DNA of 64,000 nt from Tubulanus polymorphus (lineage: Eukaryota; Nemertea; Palaeonemertea; Tubulaniformes; Tubulanidae), in the NCBI RefSeq assembly GCF_964204645.1, contig NC_134025.1, positions 3,911,001 to 3,975,000 on the forward strand, given 5' to 3'. Each line of letters begins with the position of its first letter. Position 1 is the stretch's first letter. Made by a program: the position numbers and the translations under genes. Positions 27,501 through 39,448 of the stretch are shown in pieces. The notes beneath the pieces were generated by a model. The model did not search any database. It saw nothing but the letters and a program-made list of their open reading frames with translations, and was not told the DNA's origin.

Positions 27501-27679
27501 AATTCACATTTTGAGTCAATCAACAAACAACTAGTCAGATGTGGATTGATAAATTATATCCTCAGCTATCAAACATAGTTCAGCCTTACCTGTTTGTCAG
27601 TTAAATGCCCAGACAGCCAAGTAATTAAATTTTCAGTAGACAAATTGCCTGAAAAGACTAATTCAAGTACAGCCGCCAT
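21525..27679 (-). CDS. CDAN1: codanin-1 (CDAN1)
   Basis: 25 exons (5' to 3'): 27679-27590, 27412-26724, 26635-26456, 26376-26153, 26070-25969, 25889-25811, 25716-25596, 25509-25400, 25323-25158, 25082-24985, 24893-24734, 24648-24439, 24366-24118, 24035-23958, 23872-23818, 23730-23603, 23528-23337, 23263-23187, 23104-22959, 22869-22664, 22593-22495, 22417-22354, 22269-22124, 22044-21925, 21842-21525; 1368 residues (human 1227). Codanin-1 binds the histone chaperone ASF1 and limits histone supply; human mutations cause congenital dyserythropoietic anaemia I. Signatures: N-terminus MAAVLEL, RRITPT at about 265-270 in the region matching the human ASF1-binding B-domain (human RRINPT), LDKGTLRLLAEN, HFVRLFQSQLIE (about 576-587), GCQEFFKDF (642-650), VPWIVEYLS, YTCCSYL, LPEET. 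The tail after about residue 1050 is poorly conserved. The exon at 24893 uses a CATAG acceptor seven bases upstream of a competing TTGCAG; only the former keeps frame (RLQERF). Confidence 0.95.
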
Positions 27680-27943
27680 TTTATGCACATGTGACCTGTC
27701 AAGCAATCTAAACTCACCTGCTGAAACAACTCCTATGATAAAATGGCTCTCAAATTAATTTTATCATTTTAAGCAGAAAATTACTCCTTCATCGTTATAA
27801 AATTATTGATTCCTATAATTCTTAGTTTTTATTTTTGTTTCAATAGGGATTTATTCTGTCATCATAGTTTTGAATCATTCTTCGACGTTTCGTTATGACG
27901 TTTTATTCTAAATATTTCACTATCGGTGACAAAAAACGTAAAA
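27680..27943. promoter_or_regulatory. shared divergent promoter region, CDAN1 / SIVA
   Basis: Only 264 bp separate the two start codons, so both 5' UTRs and promoters must lie here or overlap. It contains TATGACG and GTGACA half-sites. CGACGTTTCG (27883) is the inverted match of CGAAACGTCG at 27949, inside the first SIVA codons. No TATA box was seen at a convincing distance. Promoter role is inferred from the layout. Confidence 0.6.
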
Positions 27944-28992
27944 ATGCCGAAACGTCGCAATCCATGGGAAAATTCATCCCCTCTTCAACTAAAAACTCGC
28001 ATTGGGTTTAAAGAGATTGCTTCTGGAGTGAATGGTGATCATTATATGAAGGCTGTTTACGGTAAAAATATCTTTTTCATGAGTTATGTTCCAAAATTCA
28101 ATTAATTCAATAAACATAAAATTTAAGATTTCAGGGCCTTAAACTTAATTTCAGTTTGACAGCAACTTTTCCAAGTTGTACAATTACATTTTCATGTACT
28201 TGCTTTAAAACCATGTTACGTCTTATCCTTTATTTAGAAAAAACTAAAGAATTACTTTTTGCCGGCGCCCGCAAAGAATCAACGACTTGTCCGACGAGTA
28301 GTATCGATTTCGGAGAGTATGGGGGTGGAGGAGGTAGTATTGAGCATTTACTGGACGAACCGATACCAGTAGGCCAAACTGCTCTCGACAAAAATGGTTG
28401 CGTCATTGGACGAATTGATTATAATGAGTTGTCTAATGTAATGGATCATCACGTCATGGATTGCGTCAGTGATTCGCAAATGTCTTCTCAAGGATCTACT
28501 GGCTCTCAAAGTACTCTCAATATGTACGGCTTCTTTAAGTCAGGTAAAGGATAGGGAAACTCAAAAACAGAAGTGGGGAAACATGGACTTTAGATATTTA
28601 ATGCTAATAATTTCCAGATTTTGACTGTTTTCTTTGATTATTTAAGCTCCTGCAGTTACCAGTACGCCTCATCCATCACCAGCTAAAGGTTGTCAGTGTT
28701 GTGGAAAGAATACTGCCCGTCCAGTGCTGAAGTGTGGTTTCTGTTCAAGAAAGATTTGTCTGGACTGTCATCGAACTTGCAATTCGTGTCAGCAAGGATT
28801 TTGTAGCTTGTGTTCAACTATCAAGTATGTATCTCATGAAATACATTTTATTATTGATTTACCGCTGTTCGGTTTTAGGATTGATACCTAACATTAAATG
28901 ACTCATTCAATTAACCATCGTCCAACCTTTATTCTATTTTCAGTTATAACAACAGTATGGAGCAGATTTTTTGTTTGAATTGCTTTTCATAG
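27944..28992 (+). CDS. SIVA1: apoptosis regulator Siva
   Basis: Exons 27944-28061, 28238-28543, 28647-28824, 28944-28992; 216 residues (human 175). Siva is a small zinc-binding protein first found as a CD27-tail partner and is implicated in apoptosis and p53/ARF regulation. The N-terminus MPKRRNPW...PLQLKTRIGF and the EKTKELLFAGA block (residues 40-50) match human MPKR...PLQLKVRV and EKTKRLLFLGA. The C-terminus from about residue 142 is the Siva cysteine-rich region: I count thirteen Cys, including CGFCSRKICLDCHRTC and the final IFCLNCFS. The middle is longer than in human and holds a Gly-rich and an acidic/Ser-rich stretch. AATAAA near 29038 is a likely poly(A) signal. Divergent from CDAN1, convergent with SPATA7. 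Confidence 0.94.
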
Positions 28993-31900
28993 TTTAAAAA
29001 AGCGATATACTTTTGGTCAACTTCTTCTGTCATGTATAATAAAGTATAGGTTTTCTATTTATTTTTTGATGCACATCCTTGTAATCAACCGATGAGGATT
29101 TGTTGTATATTTTTCCATCTATCTATTTGTTATCTATTACATGTAAATATTTTGTCATTGAAATGCTGAACATCTGTGCTTTGATTAAATCGAGCTTTCG
29201 TCATTACATGTGTTGTTAAAGAATCTATGTTTGTGAACATTGGATTTTGAAAAATTGAGATTACACTTCTATTTTACTGCTGTACACCTAATAGTAGTAA
29301 CTTGTGATAAACTGCATTTACATCAGTTGATTTCTATATACACATGATGAACTGTAATATTGTAGGATTAGTGATTTATATTTTTGTAAATTAAACAATT
29401 TTCTGCATTAATTCTCTATTGTCTTATTTTATTGATGCATTTCCTGACAAATTCCGCTCTATTTGATAAAGTACTGAGGTGTTGCTAATACTCCCATCAT
29501 CTAAGAACTTGCTAAACAAGGGAAGAACTGAGCCTTACGTCCAATAATTGTCCCTCCAGCAGACTGGAACATCGATGGCTTCGCCGGTGTATCAATGGCT
29601 TCGTTTGGGCGAAGTAGACTCGGTCTGATCAAGGATCATATCAGGAGGAAAGCTGGTTGTGAACAGGGAATGTCGTAGCCCTCAAAACCTTACAAGAAGT
29701 CAGTGGAATTGAAATAACACATAATTGTAAATATTAGATTTTATTTTTTAAGAATAGAGAATTCATTCTACAATTCTGTATGAATGTTTGAAAAAAACAT
29801 TCTTTTTAACTACCGATGCATGTTCTACACCGTACACTTCTCGCTTGTTTTAGCAAAACATCATAATAGATCTACAACAAAAGTAGGGTTATCAGATTAA
29901 CATGTGAGTCATGAATGGATTTGTTTACCTATGTATAGACTTGAATATACGGAGTAGATTACTCATAAAATGCCTCTGCTTATTACTTCGTTAGTTGTGA
30001 AAGCCATTCTACATGTAATGATAATATGTACATGTATACTATGGAGTAAGTAATGTCTCCGATAATGAAACTAGTCGATAAAAAAGCATTCATTCGAGTA
30101 AAATATCAAATATGTAGTAACATTTTAAATAATTCTCGGTAACATACAGTAGAAAAATAGACATTTCAACAAAATTTCACAATAACATACAATATCAAGT
30201 CAATAAATCTTCAACAAATTTTGAATATGTTGGGATCACCTTTTACTTAATAACCAGCAGAATGTCTCTCTAGTTCTTGTGACTGATTATTAAAGTAATT
30301 TGTTAATACCACAAGTGAAACAATAAGGCTGTGGTTATATATATATATATATAATTTGAAAATAGTTTCTGCATTAGTGTGACGGTTAAGACGGGTACAG
30401 GTAATGCGCACTATATCGACTTGCGACTGCTTGAGTTACCCTGTGGTTGAACAATATGATCTCAAACACTTTCATTCAATACCTACATGTTTTAGGCAAC
30501 CTAGTACAATATGACTTGCTTAATTCGGATCGGTTTTATTCGGATTTTCAATTATCTCGGACTAAAATTCCAGTCCCCTCTAGGTTATCTATATTCAAAT
30601 GAGAGCACATAATTGGGATTTCATTTAACTCGGACAATATTTTCCAGTCGCAGGTGATCCGAATTAAGCGAGTGCTACTGTACCTCGAAATGAGCCTTCC
30701 ACTTATGCGATATTATGAAACATATTTAGTATGGACGGTGGGTTTTGATAAGACAGAAAAACGTGGCATGCATTAAACGATATTCACGTAACTAATAAAT
30801 ATACCGTACTGGTATTATTCGATCTACACGTGCGATACATTCATTTCAACATGCAAATAGTTTTAAATAATTTGTCGCGCTAAATATATCAATTTTTTTA
30901 GCACCACACTTACACGGTATATAAATGGTAATCATATACCGGTATTCACACCAGTACTATAGAATCTTAGTAATTTCCTAGTCTACATATTTTAGGCAAA
31001 AAAGACGAATTCCAAAATAAATACTCCACTACGCTAAGAAAAATTCATTCTCTGCTAGTTTTTTTTTCTATTGATAATGAAATGGGTTGTAAAATAATCT
31101 GAAGTATTTTTCATTACATTGTGTAGAATATCTTTAAGAATATCCAAGAGCTATAAAATCATGCAATAGCTCGGTATATTAATTTGAAACTTGTAGTACT
31201 TAATATCATCTAAAACCTTATAAAAACCGTATTCATTCATTGTTCAATTTATAGTCAAATTTCGAATGAAAACTACGTAAACAAAATCCAGTTGACCTAT
31301 TGTGGCATACTGGTAAAATTCTAAACCTGTTCTATGTACAATAAGTGAACGTATGAATTTGACATTTGTATTCTGTTGACATATTTTATAATGTTGCTTA
31401 ATCAAGGATCGCCACTGTTTAATAACAACTTTATATACAGGTATATTTACAATTTATTCCCTGAAAGAAGCACCAGATGAAATGTAAATATTTTCAGTTT
31501 TATCATGCAGCTAATACATGCACCATAAAGAGAAATTTCACCCAAGATGTTAACATTTGTACAGAAACAATCTGGTAACTTAAGCAATTGGCGGAGGCCC
31601 ACGTTGCTGATTCATTATAACTAACTAGCTGCCAACCAATGTATGAATATGAAAGATAGACATATTTACGATATGTGATACGTTTACAAAATGAATCTTT
31701 GATTTACATTAGGGAAGTATTTCTAATATACAGTAAGCTGATATGTTCTGTAATACGACAGAGAAAAGTTTGGCACGTTTACCATTGAATCATATCAAGT
31801 TAAAACTCTCGATTCTGTACCATTAAAAAAACCAATTTATAAATACATAATAGCTATGCCACAATATACAGGATGCATTTATAACATACAAATTCCATTC

Positions 31901-32416
31901 GCATTCATTCAAAATAAAATTTGTTCCACTCATCAAATAATTAACATTCCATTACATTAATTCATTGAAGAATCAAGCATGTTCAAAAGGCCAATGAGCA
32001 TTTTTATCATAATGATAGTTTAGTGTTAAAGCATAGCAGCATATTTTCATCACTTCAATAATTCCCATTATGTCTTTTATCACAGATTATATTTTAGAAT
32101 GTTAAAAGTGCACATTTTCTACTGTAGCATTATGACTACGCTCTATGTACGATACTGTAATATCCTAGCGGAAATAACCATTTCTATGCAACCTATTTTG
32201 GATATTTCATAACATCATTCCTACAAGGGTAATATCCTTAACAAAACTAGTAGCTGATTCTGAATTAAGTACCGTAAGTAGTATTGCCAATCATCAGCTA
32301 TATTTAACTATCTATTCAGATCTGATCATTTATGAACTGTCCTCAAGCATTTCTACATAGGATCCCTTTCTATCTCTTTAACACTAAATACTTTAAAGTA
32401 ACATATATCAATTCCT
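28993..32416. other. long intergenic / 3' UTR stretch between SIVA and SPATA7
   Basis: No coding sequence found in 3.4 kb. It is expected to hold the SIVA 3' UTR on the left and possibly a SPATA7 3' UTR on the right. It contains a TA-flanked pogo-like element (30507-30680) and an AT dinucleotide run (30336-30352). The remainder is AT-rich and unassigned. Confidence 0.5.
30507..30680. mobile_element. pogo/Tigger-like MITE, copy 2
   Basis: Left end CAATATGACTTGCTTAATTC, right end the reverse complement of CAGTAGCACTCGCTTAATTC, both flanked by TA. Ends match those of the copy at 3530-3693, so the two are one family. About 174 bp, non-coding, with GGACAATATTTTCC and TCTCGGAC inside. Confidence 0.65.
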
Positions 32417-35400
32417 TCAAAAGTCGTCATCTCCACTAAGATCAGCAGTAGTAGAATATGGCTTGTTCTTTGACGTGGAAGCCTCTGATTTGTCATTATT
32501 CGCGGCTTCTTCCATCGGTGTTATATCAGTTAATGTAGATCCCAGTTCATCGTTGTGATTATTTCCCTCGTTTCCGCGTTTAGTCGATGGTGTCTGTTTG
32601 TTGGCGCCGTTAATTTGACCGGTCGAATCCTGCGATCGCTTGCGTCGTCTTTCGCGCGGTTTCGGCTTCACTAACGTCATATCGAGTTGACCGGGTTTTA
32701 AAGTCATCGTGAACGACTTGTTGTCTCTCATCCATTTCTGATCGGTAGGGAGGCGGTCGGTGCTGATTTCTGTCGATTCCGACTGTCCCTCATCTCCGCC
32801 ATCGATTGTATCGCCGGTCACGTTATCTTCTAGAGTTAATTGCCGCATGCGACTTGCCACGTCTATTTCTGAAGATTGTTCGTGATCACTGAAAACCGGT
32901 TCGCTCTCCTCGGTAGCTGATTTAATTTCCACTGAGTCTGTAACGCGCACTGTCCTCTGTTTCGGCGTCGGTGGTAAATGAACCTCTTTAGTATCTATTT
33001 CGACAGTTTTATGTAAATCAGACGAATTGTACTTGTTATCATCGATGTCGATGTTATTCGATACTCGTTTCGACGACGTTTCAAATTTATTGTCATTTTT
33101 CGCGTCTAATTGCGAGTATGAAACATCCTGTCGACGTTTCCAAGACGACGAAGATGAGAAATCGTGATGATTCAAAGAATCCGACATAGATATCGTGCTC
33201 TTGTAACCGAAATGTTCATCGTCGTCTTCATCATTTGCTGGAATACCTAAATCCTGTCTCAGTTTATTCAGTAATTCACGCATGCGATTCTGAAAAAAAA
33301 ATTCATAAAAATTAAGTTCCAAAAGTCTAAACATATTCACTGCTATTCTACAAGTCATACTTATAGAACTGTCGTTATGATATTTGTCCCGCGTAGCCAG
33401 GTGAGTTTAAGTGCTTTAAAATGCATTGATAACCAACTACGTACTTATAGCATGCATATTTAATATTTACGTGCTGATAAAATTTGGTACACGTGGCTGA
33501 CAGCTTATGTATTCATATTCAAGAATGATCGAAAGTATACATACCAACTTCAATCCTTTATCTTTATGTTTTTCGAGGTGATGCTCAAAAACTTGCTTCA
33601 GCACTCTACAGGAAAAGATGAAATAACGTGAGAAATCTAAAACGCATATCTATGAGCTAGTTTCAAGAATCGGTAGTTACCTGTTTGTAAATATTCCTCT
33701 TTCTAATACATCGCTCGTCACATCTCTCACAAAATCCAAATATTTCAATTCTTCCTCTCTGAATAAAAAGGCAACCAAGAACATAAACGCATTAAGTAGA
33801 TTATTTAGATGAATATCTAGTGACAAAACGAAGTAGTAGTGACCATGAAACCAATACTGAAAACATACACGTGCGTTCACAATAGACAAGTGCATGGACA
33901 TAAAACAAACCCTAGATTGACCACTAAGTTAAACTAAAATTGCACATACACATCATAACAGAAAAACAAATAACTTATTGTGACATGGATGAACCTTTGG
34001 TATGAAATTTTCCAAAACCCACCACTCACATTTAATATTGTGCATATCAAGCCATTGATAACATCTTTACGTGCTTACATACAGGATACAAACATAAAGT
34101 ACTTACTCCTGTGATATTTTAAGCATTGTGTCTGATTTTACACTGAAATAACCGAAATGCGCATCGAAACATTGACAAATACTACATTTATTTAATGAGG
34201 ACAATATCAACGGTAAACTACTGATCATGCGCAATTTGTAAATTATCGATTCTCTAAAGCATCTATACAAAGGTATTTGTTTCATAATGAATACCATATC
34301 AACTACATGAAACATTGTTTGAATACCATATCAACTAGATGAAACATTGTTGATCATACACCGGTACAATCTGTAGTTCATCAATCATGCAGCCACATAA
34401 AGTCTATCACCATCTTATATTATGCATGGATACACTTATCAACACTATGCATTAGACATGAAATCTAATATCATTTTTGTACAGCAACCATAGCATTAGA
34501 AGCCAGCAGCTTGTTTCAATAAGTCTTGACAGAGAGTAAAAGAGTAGGTAACATACCTGTCCATAGAACGTGCTGTTTGAATTGTTCCTAATTCACGGGT
34601 TTCCATTCGGCCGGAATAAAACCCAGATTTATTACGTGTATTTGGCATCGATTCATTAAATCTAAAAAAAAACCATTTTATAGGTTTCAATTCAGTTTTC
34701 ATAAGAATTTAAAGGAGCCAGTTACAAAAGTTGTTGAATAAAACAACGGTAAAGGAACTAATTCTTGGTTGATTTGGGTACCTCGAATCCCTGGAAGTTC
34801 GGTATTGAGCTTTAGTCGCTTGTTCGTGTAACCATTTCATATGATCTTGATCAACAGTAATATCCAGTTTTGGCACATCTGATTTTCGCGCGCTATCAAC
34901 ACGTGAAAAATCTCTACTCTGTAGAGTTTCAAACATGAGATTTTCGCTCTCATCTTGGTGAACGCGACCGTTAGTTCCTGAGTTTTTTGGCTGCTTTTCC
35001 GAAGATTTTCCATTCTTTTTTTGAGGCGGTGGGTTGTAATAGCGGAATTCACTGAGCTTCGATCTACGATTGGTTTTCAATGTCCGAGGCGTAAAAGGGC
35101 GTCCTTCGGTGAAACTGTCCGAATGATCATTCAACAAATCACCTGCACAAATAAACAATTTTTGAAGAAAATATTTATCCTATTCCATCATCAAACAAAC
35201 ATAGGTTCTAAAAATTACATTAGAGCAAAAATACATCAAAATTAATGTATTTCTTATGAGATATAGGAAAATTGATAATAGGAGCCCAAACAGAGACATA
35301 ATGACTGTTGAAGAGATATTTACCTGCACTTGTTCGTCGAGGAGAACCAGGGGGTGGATTTCCACTTCCACTTTTCACATAATCCGGTATATTTGAACGT

Positions 35401-38400
35401 ATCGGCCGCGGACTCTGATAAACTATCGGTGAATTTTTTGTATCGTTCACCATCTTTTCGACGAACGGCATCTCGGTTTCTTGAACCATATCTACGCGTA
35501 TGTCGTGGTTGGCTTTCATCGGTCCCCGCATTGCACGGTGGTACGGAGAATACGGATCGTCGTCATCCTGAAATACAACAAATTTCCTACTGCAGCGATA
35601 ATCTACTAAATTTTATGTAATAGCAGGGTCCGATCTCAACACTTGTCCGATTGCCGGGACAAGTATATTCTCATCAGGGCAAGTAAGTTATCATTATCGC
35701 GTGTACCCCGGGCTAGTGCAATTTTATGTCACAAAACTTTTTTCCCACTCGATACAACGGATTAGGCCTATAGTGCCACCAATCAAACTGCCTGTGTAGG
35801 GCAAGTAGTTTTTGGAGGGGGCAAGCAAAATTTCAGATATGCTTGCCCCCCGGGCAAGTGGATTTCATTCCTTAGACTGGACCTTGTAACAGCGTTTGTA
35901 ACGAAACAACAAAATTTAAAGGAATATGAAGTCTGAAATGTTTCATTGTGCTAGTAGTTTATTTCGATGTTTCAACTATACCATCAGTCATCTTCAGGAA
36001 TAATCAATACTCACAACACTAGGAAACATTTCAGATTTTTCATTCTCGTCGGATTTTATAAAGCATCTCTTACAACAGACTGTTCACTGAACATACAGTT
36101 CCAACAATTTCTTACCAAATAACCATCCTGACTGGTATTTGAATGCCTCGAACTCGAGCGTGAGGGTGGCCTGCTACGTGGTTTCAGAACATTTTGTTTG
36201 AGCGCTTCTCGACGAGCTCGGTCTCTCACTAAAAATTATTTCAAACGGGTATTTTTACAAACAATCGCATGACGAAAATCCTGATTCAGTAATTTGTGTA
36301 AGGCATCAGGTTTTACCTTTTTGACTGATAAGCCAAGCTTTAGGCGTAGATGTATCAACTGCCGCTGGAAAAAAAAATGAAAAATAATTTTCTTCCCTGT
36401 TTCACTTTCAGACAATTTTCCTGCACTACTACAGTGGTAGAAACTTACGTTTAGCACTGTTTATCATACGATAATGAGCAGTCATGTGATCTTGAATGAT
36501 GTGCTGTCCGGATAATTTAGTAGCTGTCGGGGCATAAGCTGTGTGAATGAAAAGAATGAATGAATGTACGATACATTTTGAACAAACTTGATTCATTCGA
36601 AGGGCGCTGTAGCATACTTACGACTACTTTTAAGGCCCAGGTGACCTTTTGTAGTGACTGGTTCACGTTGAACTGGCATATCTGGATCTGAAATGATGCG
36701 ACATAACACTTATCAAATTCCATCATTACTACTTAGGCCTACATGAAAAAAACTACTTTTATTAATGCAAATACCCAACCTGTTAAAGGTTCCATTGTTT
36801 AAATGATAGAATACTATGTGTTCATTCCAGGGATAAATTGCAGATTAGTAATGATATTCCCAATAAGTAATCCAACTTCCCGGTGAAATGACATTTCAGT
36901 CAATATAGACTACACATAAATCCTCTTTGAATGTTGGGCTCTTAAAAGCTTAAGATCACGGCACAAGCAATATTTTCCAAGAGTAATAGTCAATACCCTT
37001 GCGAAGTCTTCTTAGAATTACACCTTTAATGCCTTCCTCATCATAGCGTTTCGAATAGATGAAACAGATATGAAAATATAGGCCATTAACAGAGAATGTC
37101 GTCTGATTTTGAAACACTTTTCGTTGATATTAAAAAGCGTAGATTGAGTATAATAACGTCTCTAGACAAAACAATCCGAGTTGATATAAACCAAAGTCAA
37201 TAAGCTACGCCTCAAATGACAGACAATATACGAATAAAAGCTTAGAATTTAAATCTATTTCGACCATAGTCGGTGAAGCCTGTTGACAACATAAGTGAAA
37301 TCATAGAATTTACCTTGACATAAAAATAATCTCTTTTAAAGCAGCAACATTAGCGAATGGTGTGTTTTGCACTAAGAAATATTCGAGGCACATTCACCGA
37401 ACAAGAATTACCAGTTACTCTCAAAAAAGAGTTATAAATATATTCCACCAACATGTTTAAATTGAGGCCAGTGGACAATACTTTACACTATACCGGTGTA
37501 TTCATCTTGAACGTTTCACACAGTTTCAATATCCGAACACGCGTCAACAATTTAACGTTTACTATGAATCGAAAGCATATTTTAAGCAGCAGTTTCTTTG
37601 AACTACACGTAGAGGATTCACAGATTTTGATTAATTCCCGAGAAAATGATTGAAAAAATATTTAGCTGTTCACATACAGTCAACAAAAAGTTTAAAAGTC
37701 TGTGAACTAAGATTATTCAGTAAACCTGGTTCCAATAATGTTAAAAATAATAGATTTTTCCAACTGCTACAAGATGGATTGTCAAGTATTTAAGTTACAG
37801 GTTTTAATTCATTGAAATGTTAATCATATTTATTGTTGTCAGGGCATGCCCATTGAACAATATAGATGACTAATTAAGAGATAACGGGATCAAGACTATG
37901 TGCTCAAGACTTATTGCTCAACACAGTTAGACAATTAGCAATGCTTGACATTATATCAATATCAATTAAGACATTTTAACTACTGGATTGCACTCATTTC
38001 AAGTAGTGACACGCATGTCTCTCCATTCTAAGTTCACTGCACCTTAACTATCCCTTGACTACCCAATTTTAAGTTTAAATTTACCGAACTATGGCCAATT
38101 TGTACCCTCTATCTTGACATTTCATACCCTCTTGCGGATAGTATTGTAGAAAAAGGAATCTCTTCCTTGATGTTGGATCGTACGAGAACAAAATGATATG
38201 TTTATATAAGATCCGTACTTAAACGTTAAATCGCGAGACTGCGCATTATAAGAGAATAACAAAATACGTAGGCCTATTACAGGTTAATAAAACATATATA
38301 ACATATACTGGTAACTGTTCATTATTTACACGCGTACTGGAGCACTTGATCGAGCTACTAGCTTTTGTATGATGGCTCGTATTTGAGGGGATGGTTTTCC

Positions 38401-39172
38401 CAGAGCCGGCTAAGTTCTCTTTTGAAACGGATTAAGATGGCGGATCTTTTGAATTGGATATTTTGCAGATGCAGCATTATTTCAGTAAACACTATTGTGC
38501 CAACATCTATCTATGATAAGAGATACTAGCAAAAATAACAACAAAATTACAATGTTAGGGTTTTAATAGGGTTAGGGTCCATCCAGCAGAGCTAGCAATA
38601 TGTTGGCCTGGGTTAAAAAAACTGCTCTATCCGCTCTATGTTCTCCACACCTCAGTGCATATGCCAGCCATAAACAAGCCAATCAGAACGAGTTATCAAC
38701 AAAATAGCGTTAACAGGAATAAAACCGCATTGGCAAAATATCACCTGCAAAAAATCTGAAAATGTATGAACCAAAAACCGATTCCTAATGATGCAAGCAA
38801 GCTTACCACTCTCTTCTCAGTCTTACCCCCAAAACGTTGATTCATAGACAGTGTAGGATGAACTTAAATATTTTTGTGATGAATTGAATGTTCATCTTTA
38901 TTTATCTTCTAACAAACGCTCAAAAGTCAGATTTGAATATTGTTATATTCTCATTTCCGGTATCTTGATCATTTTCATGATTTTCCACGTCATATTCCGG
39001 CGACTGCTGCCAGACGTGTGGTGGTGGGTACGTGTGCCGGTGTGATGGTGGTTGCGCGGTGGTGACGACGGTACGTACACGGTGCACGGTGTGGTCTGGT
39101 GGACTTCAAAAATACGTAAAAAGTCTAAAACTTACCTCTGTATTTGTTTTTATTTGAAGAGCTCTTCATCAT
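32417..39172 (-). CDS. SPATA7: spermatogenesis-associated protein 7 (ciliary connecting-cilium protein)
   Basis: 13 coding exons (5' to 3'): 39172-39136, 36687-36622, 36538-36449, 36364-36317, 36228-36116, 35567-35324, 35142-34782, 34661-34557, 34142-34107, 33758-33681, 33605-33545, 33289-32417 plus the first; 703 residues (human 599). SPATA7 organises the photoreceptor connecting cilium/transition zone with RPGRIP1; human loss causes retinal dystrophy. Matches: KGHLGLKSS, the helix HIIQDHMTAHYRMINSAK (human LVKNHMAVHYNKILSAK), PFTPRTLKT (215-223) followed by FRYYNPP, EEELKYLDFVRDVTSDVLE and VFEHHLEKHK. A 36-nt microexon (34107-34142) is needed to keep frame. The first exon was placed by its ATGATGAAG start and a phase-1 donor joining into RDPDMPVQRE; this exon is the least certain, about 2.4 kb from the next. 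The acidic Ser/Thr-rich tail is longer than in human. Confidence 0.92.
34289..34352. repeat. 32-bp tandem duplication
   Basis: Two adjacent 32-bp units beginning GAATACCATATCAACTA, differing at two positions, in the SPATA7 intron between the exons at 34557 and 34142. Confidence 0.85.
35624..35884. mobile_element. hAT-like MITE with GGGCAAGT repeats
   Basis: Begins CAGGGTCCGATCT and ends as the reverse complement of AAGGTCCAGTCT; near-identical 8-bp flanks TGTAATAG and TGTAACAG look like a hAT-type target duplication. Inside, GGGCAAGT and its complement recur, including a CTTGCCCCCCGGGCAAG palindrome. Intronic in SPATA7, non-coding. Confidence 0.65.
35932..36035. mobile_element. short inverted-repeat element
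   Basis: TCTGAAATGTTTC at the left and its exact reverse complement GAAACATTTCAGA at the right enclose about 100 bp, with weaker inverted similarity (CTAGTA / CTAGTG) further in. Intronic in SPATA7. Confidence 0.5.
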
Positions 39173-39448
39173 TTGAAATACGTTATCATGATGATGATTT
39201 TATTAGACACTATTCATGCATCTTCTCATCGCTAGAGAAAGAACGCCACTAAACTATCCAAGAAAATGTTTTCATTAAAAAAATTTCACAGACAACTAGA
39301 TTTCGTCCGCCATCTTGTAACTAGTAAACTAAACGCCGGACGATGTAAGGCGTTCTCCTATTGGTTGGACTTCGACAGCATTGACCAATCGTGAAGCGTC
39401 TTCTAAAAAAGGGGCACCTGCTTGTACGAAGAGGGCGCTTATTTCAAG
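39173..39448. promoter_or_regulatory. shared divergent promoter region, SPATA7 / UQCC2
   Basis: 276 bp between start codons. Two CCAAT-type boxes lie in opposite orientation: CCTATTGGTTGG near 39356 and TTGACCAATCG near 39382. The layout fits an NF-Y-type bidirectional promoter. An ATGGCGGAC on the minus strand near 39310 runs into a stop after five codons and is treated as 5' UTR. Confidence 0.6.

Noticed and set aside
38560-38580. Interstitial telomeric repeat (GGGTTTTAATAGGGTTAGGG)
   Set aside because: Only one TTAGGG-type unit is present; not a tandem array.
39290-39312. ATGGCGGACGAAATC on the minus strand as the SPATA7 start
   Set aside because: It meets a stop after five codons and has no donor before it; the ATGATGAAG exon ending at 39136 joins the next exon in frame instead.
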